Assembly (NCBI RefSeq): GCF_000383975.1
Contig: NZ_KB913017.1
Coordinates: 751,133-815,132, forward strand
Source of the DNA: Natronorubrum tibetense GA33
Lineage (GTDB): Archaea > Halobacteriota > Halobacteria > Halobacteriales > Natrialbaceae
DNA length: 64,000 nucleotides
Direction of reading: 5' to 3'
Notes under the pieces: model-generated
Databases searched by the model: none
Seen by the model: only the letters and a program-made list of their open reading frames with translations
What the model was told of the DNA's origin: nothing
Position numbers and translations under genes: made by a program
Shown here: positions 61,802-64,000 of the stretch, piece after piece
Numbering within the stretch: the stretch's first letter is position 1
How the letters are laid out: each line of letters opens with the position of its first letter

Positions 61802-62767
61802 ATGAGTAAGGGTGGCCTGAAAGAGCTGGTCGCCAGGGAGGTAAGCGACCAGCTCGAGGTGACCGACCTGCTCGGCGATGGAAGCATTGAGGACGGGATC
61901 GACGGCGGCGAGGTCGGTGCCGCGGTCGGTCGCGAGTTCGGCGAGCGAATCGGTCGCGAACTGGGCGGGGCAATCGGTCGTGGGATCCACAAATCGATCG
62001 CCGAAGGGATCGAGAAGGAGAAAGACCGCAAAGAGATTCAGTCGGACGTCACGTCGGCGGTCCGTGAGTCTATCCATGAGACGGTCGAGGAGAACGACGC
62101 GAAGGAGTCGGTTCAAGCGTTGGCCGGGGAGGTCTCCGAGGGGAGCGGTCTCGAGGGGGTCCTCGAGAGCGATGACGAACCCGAGAGCGAGGCCGAGAGT
62201 GAAGATGACGCCGAGGAGTCCGAGAGTAAAGCGGACGATGCGAAATCGGCCGTCGCGTCGGCCGCTGAGGATGTCGGTGACGCTAGTGGAATCAGCGATA
62301 TGCTCGAGGGCGACGAAGAGAGGGAGGAGTCGGACGACGGTGACTCCGAAGCGGAACCAGGAGACGAGGCTGAGAAAGAAGACGAGGGAGAAACGGACGA
62401 AGCGGAAGATGAGGCCGAAGCAGACGAAACGGAAGACGAGGCTGAGGAAGAAGACGAGGCCGAAGCAGACGAAGAGCAAGCAGAGGAAGCCGATAGCGAG
62501 GAGCAGACGGAGTCGGAATCCGAAGGCGAAGGGACTGGCGACGACTCTGAGCCGTCGGTGGAAGACATCGAGGATCTCCGACAGGACACCCTCGAGGACT
62601 TCCTTGGCGTCATGTCCTACGAGGACCTCCAGTCGGTGGCCAAAGACGTCGACGTGAAGGCGAACCTTAGCCGCGAGGAGATGACGGAAGAGATCATCGC
62701 GGCGGTGACGGACGAGGACGACGAGTCCAACGACGAGAACTCGGAAGCGGAAGCCGAAGCCACGTAA
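61802..62767 (+). CDS. Acidic protein with seven-glycine zipper and Rho-N/SAP-like end
   Basis: 321 residues. A glycine zipper at residues 35-59 (G35, 39, 43, 47, 51, 55, 59; GEVGAAVGREFGERIGRELG region) parallels the upstream protein. An acidic disordered middle region follows. The C-terminus VEDIEDLRQDTLEDFLGVMS, YEDLQSVAKDVDVKANLSRE, EMTEEIIAAV resembles a Rho-N or SAP-type helix-loop-helix, which can bind nucleic acid or protein. ATG at 61802 preferred to GTG at 61793. Confidence 0.75.
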   Translation: MSKGGLKELVAREVSDQLEVTDLLGDGSIEDGIDGGEVGAAVGREFGERIGRELGGAIGRGIHKSIAEGIEKEKDRKEIQSDVTSAVRESIHETVEENDAKESVQALAGEVSEGSGLEGVLESDDEPESEAESEDDAEESESKADDAKSAVASAAEDVGDASGISDMLEGDEEREESDDGDSEAEPGDEAEKEDEGETDEAEDEAEADETEDEAEEEDEAEADEEQAEEADSEEQTESESEGEGTGDDSEPSVEDIEDLRQDTLEDFLGVMSYEDLQSVAKDVDVKANLSREEMTEEIIAAVTDEDDESNDENSEAEAEAT

Positions 62768-62857
62768 CCGACCGTCGTCCTTCGGGCGTTCACTGTCCGA
62801 GATCACCGGTACTGCGAACCGACGGCCGAAGCTGATCGACAGCGACAGAGAGACACT

Positions 62858-63955
62858 ATGAGCCAGGACCTCCACGAACGGGTGAGCGAGATACTGCACG
62901 ACGCCGAAACAGCGAGCGGTTCGATGATCACCGACGACGAGTCGGACGGTCCCGATTTGCTCGAGACCGCCGAGCGGGCGAGCGACCTTCTCGAGTCGTC
63001 CGACCCGGACGATCTCCTCGAGGCGGTCGAACTGGACGAACTGCCGGACGGCAGCGAACCCGATTCGCTTCCGGCGGCCATCGCACAGGGTGACCCAGAA
63101 CAGGTCGAAGAACTACAGCGGCTGCTCCACCTCGGGAATCTCGCCGACGGGGACGACGGCGGTGCGCTCGAGGGTGCAGTCGGGGCGATACAGCAGTCGA
63201 TCGACGACGGAGAGGGCGAGGAGGCGGACGAGTCTGAGACGGCGGACGACGATGGGGGTGAACCCGACGATGTGCCGGAGGCTGACGAAGAGGCCGGCGA
63301 CGAGGACGCGGACGAGTCCGAGAGCGAAGGTGGAGTCGTCCAGAAGGCGGTCGAGTCGGTCACCGGCGACGGTGACAGCGACGCATCGGCTGACGGCGAG
63401 GAGGAAACCGAGTCCGAAAGTAAGAGTGGTGGGGCTCGAGAGGCCGTCGAATCGGTCGCCGAAGGCGCTAGTGAGGCACTCGGAGGGGAAGATACGGACG
63501 AGTCTGAAAGCGGAGACGAAGACGAGGGTGGTGTTCGAGAGACGGTCGAGTCGGTCGCCGACGGTGCCAGTGAGGCCCTCGGAAGTGAGGAGGAAGCGGA
63601 GACGGAATCAGACGACGCCGATGCGGGCGATTCCATCGGCGACAAGCTTCGATCGACGATGGAGTCGACGTTCTCGGACATCGGCGACGACCTCGAGGGG
63701 CTACAGGAGCGACTGCAGGATCGGTCTGCCAGTTCCGTCGGCGGCGAGACCGACGACGCAGACGATGCAGAAGCCGACGAGGAGGACGCGGAGGACGAAG
63801 ACGACGGACTGCTCGGATCGGGACTCGGCTCGGATCAGGATCGCGGGACGTCGTCCGGCGGGGCGACGCGCCACTCCACGATGGCGCCACCACCCTCGGA
63901 GCGCGCCGATATGAAAGGCACCACCCGTCACTCGACGATGCCCGACAAACACTGA
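62858..63955 (+). CDS. Acidic protein with repeated helices and duplicated RHSTM tail
   Basis: 365 residues. A helical N-terminal half (DLHERVSEILHDAETASG; LLEAVELDELPDG) is followed by acidic linkers with three imperfect repeats of the type GGAREAVESVAEGASEALGG and a short coiled helix (IGDKLRSTMESTFSDIGDDLEGLQERL). The C-terminus ends with two copies of TRHSTM, at 337-342 and 356-361, one near the extreme end. Short conserved tails of this kind are often docking peptides. Last gene of the acidic cluster in the window; the remaining 45 bases hold nothing identifiable. Confidence 0.72.
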   Translation: MSQDLHERVSEILHDAETASGSMITDDESDGPDLLETAERASDLLESSDPDDLLEAVELDELPDGSEPDSLPAAIAQGDPEQVEELQRLLHLGNLADGDDGGALEGAVGAIQQSIDDGEGEEADESETADDDGGEPDDVPEADEEAGDEDADESESEGGVVQKAVESVTGDGDSDASADGEEETESESKSGGAREAVESVAEGASEALGGEDTDESESGDEDEGGVRETVESVADGASEALGSEEEAETESDDADAGDSIGDKLRSTMESTFSDIGDDLEGLQERLQDRSASSVGGETDDADDAEADEEDAEDEDDGLLGSGLGSDQDRGTSSGGATRHSTMAPPPSERADMKGTTRHSTMPDKH

Positions 63956-64000
63956 TCGTCGCTCGAGTCATACCTCACACCGCCTGTAGCCGGCACAGGA

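Noticed and set aside
61193-62899. 568-residue minus-strand open frame across the acidic cluster
   Set aside because: It mirrors the repetitive GA-rich plus-strand genes and is full of Phe/Leu/Arg runs that simply reflect reversed Glu/Asp codons.

Overview
The window is high-GC chromosome of a halophilic archaeon (class Halobacteria). Proteins are strongly acidic, several genes look leaderless with a TATA element about 25-33 bases before the start codon, lipoproteins carry Tat-type lipoboxes, and the gene set is haloarchaeal: SRP 7S RNA, RNase P component 4, a lipid-forming UbiA prenyltransferase, and small DUF families known mainly from haloarchaea. The genus cannot be fixed from the sequence alone.

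Layout. 1-2739: end of a truncated gene, an HTH regulator, an AhpD-like protein and small proteins. 2815-8260: two tandem copies of a two-gene cassette (Tat lipoprotein of the peptide-binding SBP family plus a PAP2 membrane phosphatase); the SBPs appear circularly permuted. 8576-11158: RNase P component 4, CRM RNA-binding protein, MscS channel, LolA-like lipoprotein. 11395-11700: SRP RNA on the minus strand. 11930-18384: MaoC hydratase, aminotransferase, a UbiC/DUF98 chorismate-lyase-like gene next to an aryl-CoA-ligase-like gene, and a GNAT protein. 18668-24163: a probable metal (zinc) homeostasis island: a uS14 ribosomal-protein paralogue that has lost two zinc cysteines, a COG0523/CobW GTPase, two FAD-oxidoreductase paralogues and a CooC-like ATPase with a Cys/His tail. 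24437-27385: an AT-richer patch of orphan small proteins, Tat lipoproteins and a decayed gene, followed at 27913 by tRNA-Arg(TCG). 28136-36374: core metabolism (archaeol lipid synthesis, cysteine synthase, nucleobase permease and others).

36416-59690 is dominated by cobalamin (B12) biosynthesis in two blocks. Block one has a fused ChlI/ChlD-type chelatase divergent from cobN, then cbiC-cbiE, and later cbiA. Block two runs cbiT-cbiL-cbiF-(mini ORF)-cbiG-cbiH1-cbiH2-ferredoxin-unknown-cbiX-DUF3209-beta-propeller, mostly with overlapping start and stop codons. Between the blocks are small zinc-ribbon/DUF genes, a glycosyltransferase, PhaB-like reductase and an R2lox-type di-metal oxidase.

59841-63955 is a co-directional set of four very acidic proteins. 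Two adjacent ones carry a perfect seven-glycine zipper, the first carries 11-residue amphipathic repeats and the last ends in a duplicated short peptide. This looks like a set of interacting structural proteins of unknown role. The strongest candidates for undescribed biology are this cluster, the permuted SBP-PAP2 cassettes, and the zinc-free uS14/COG0523 island.
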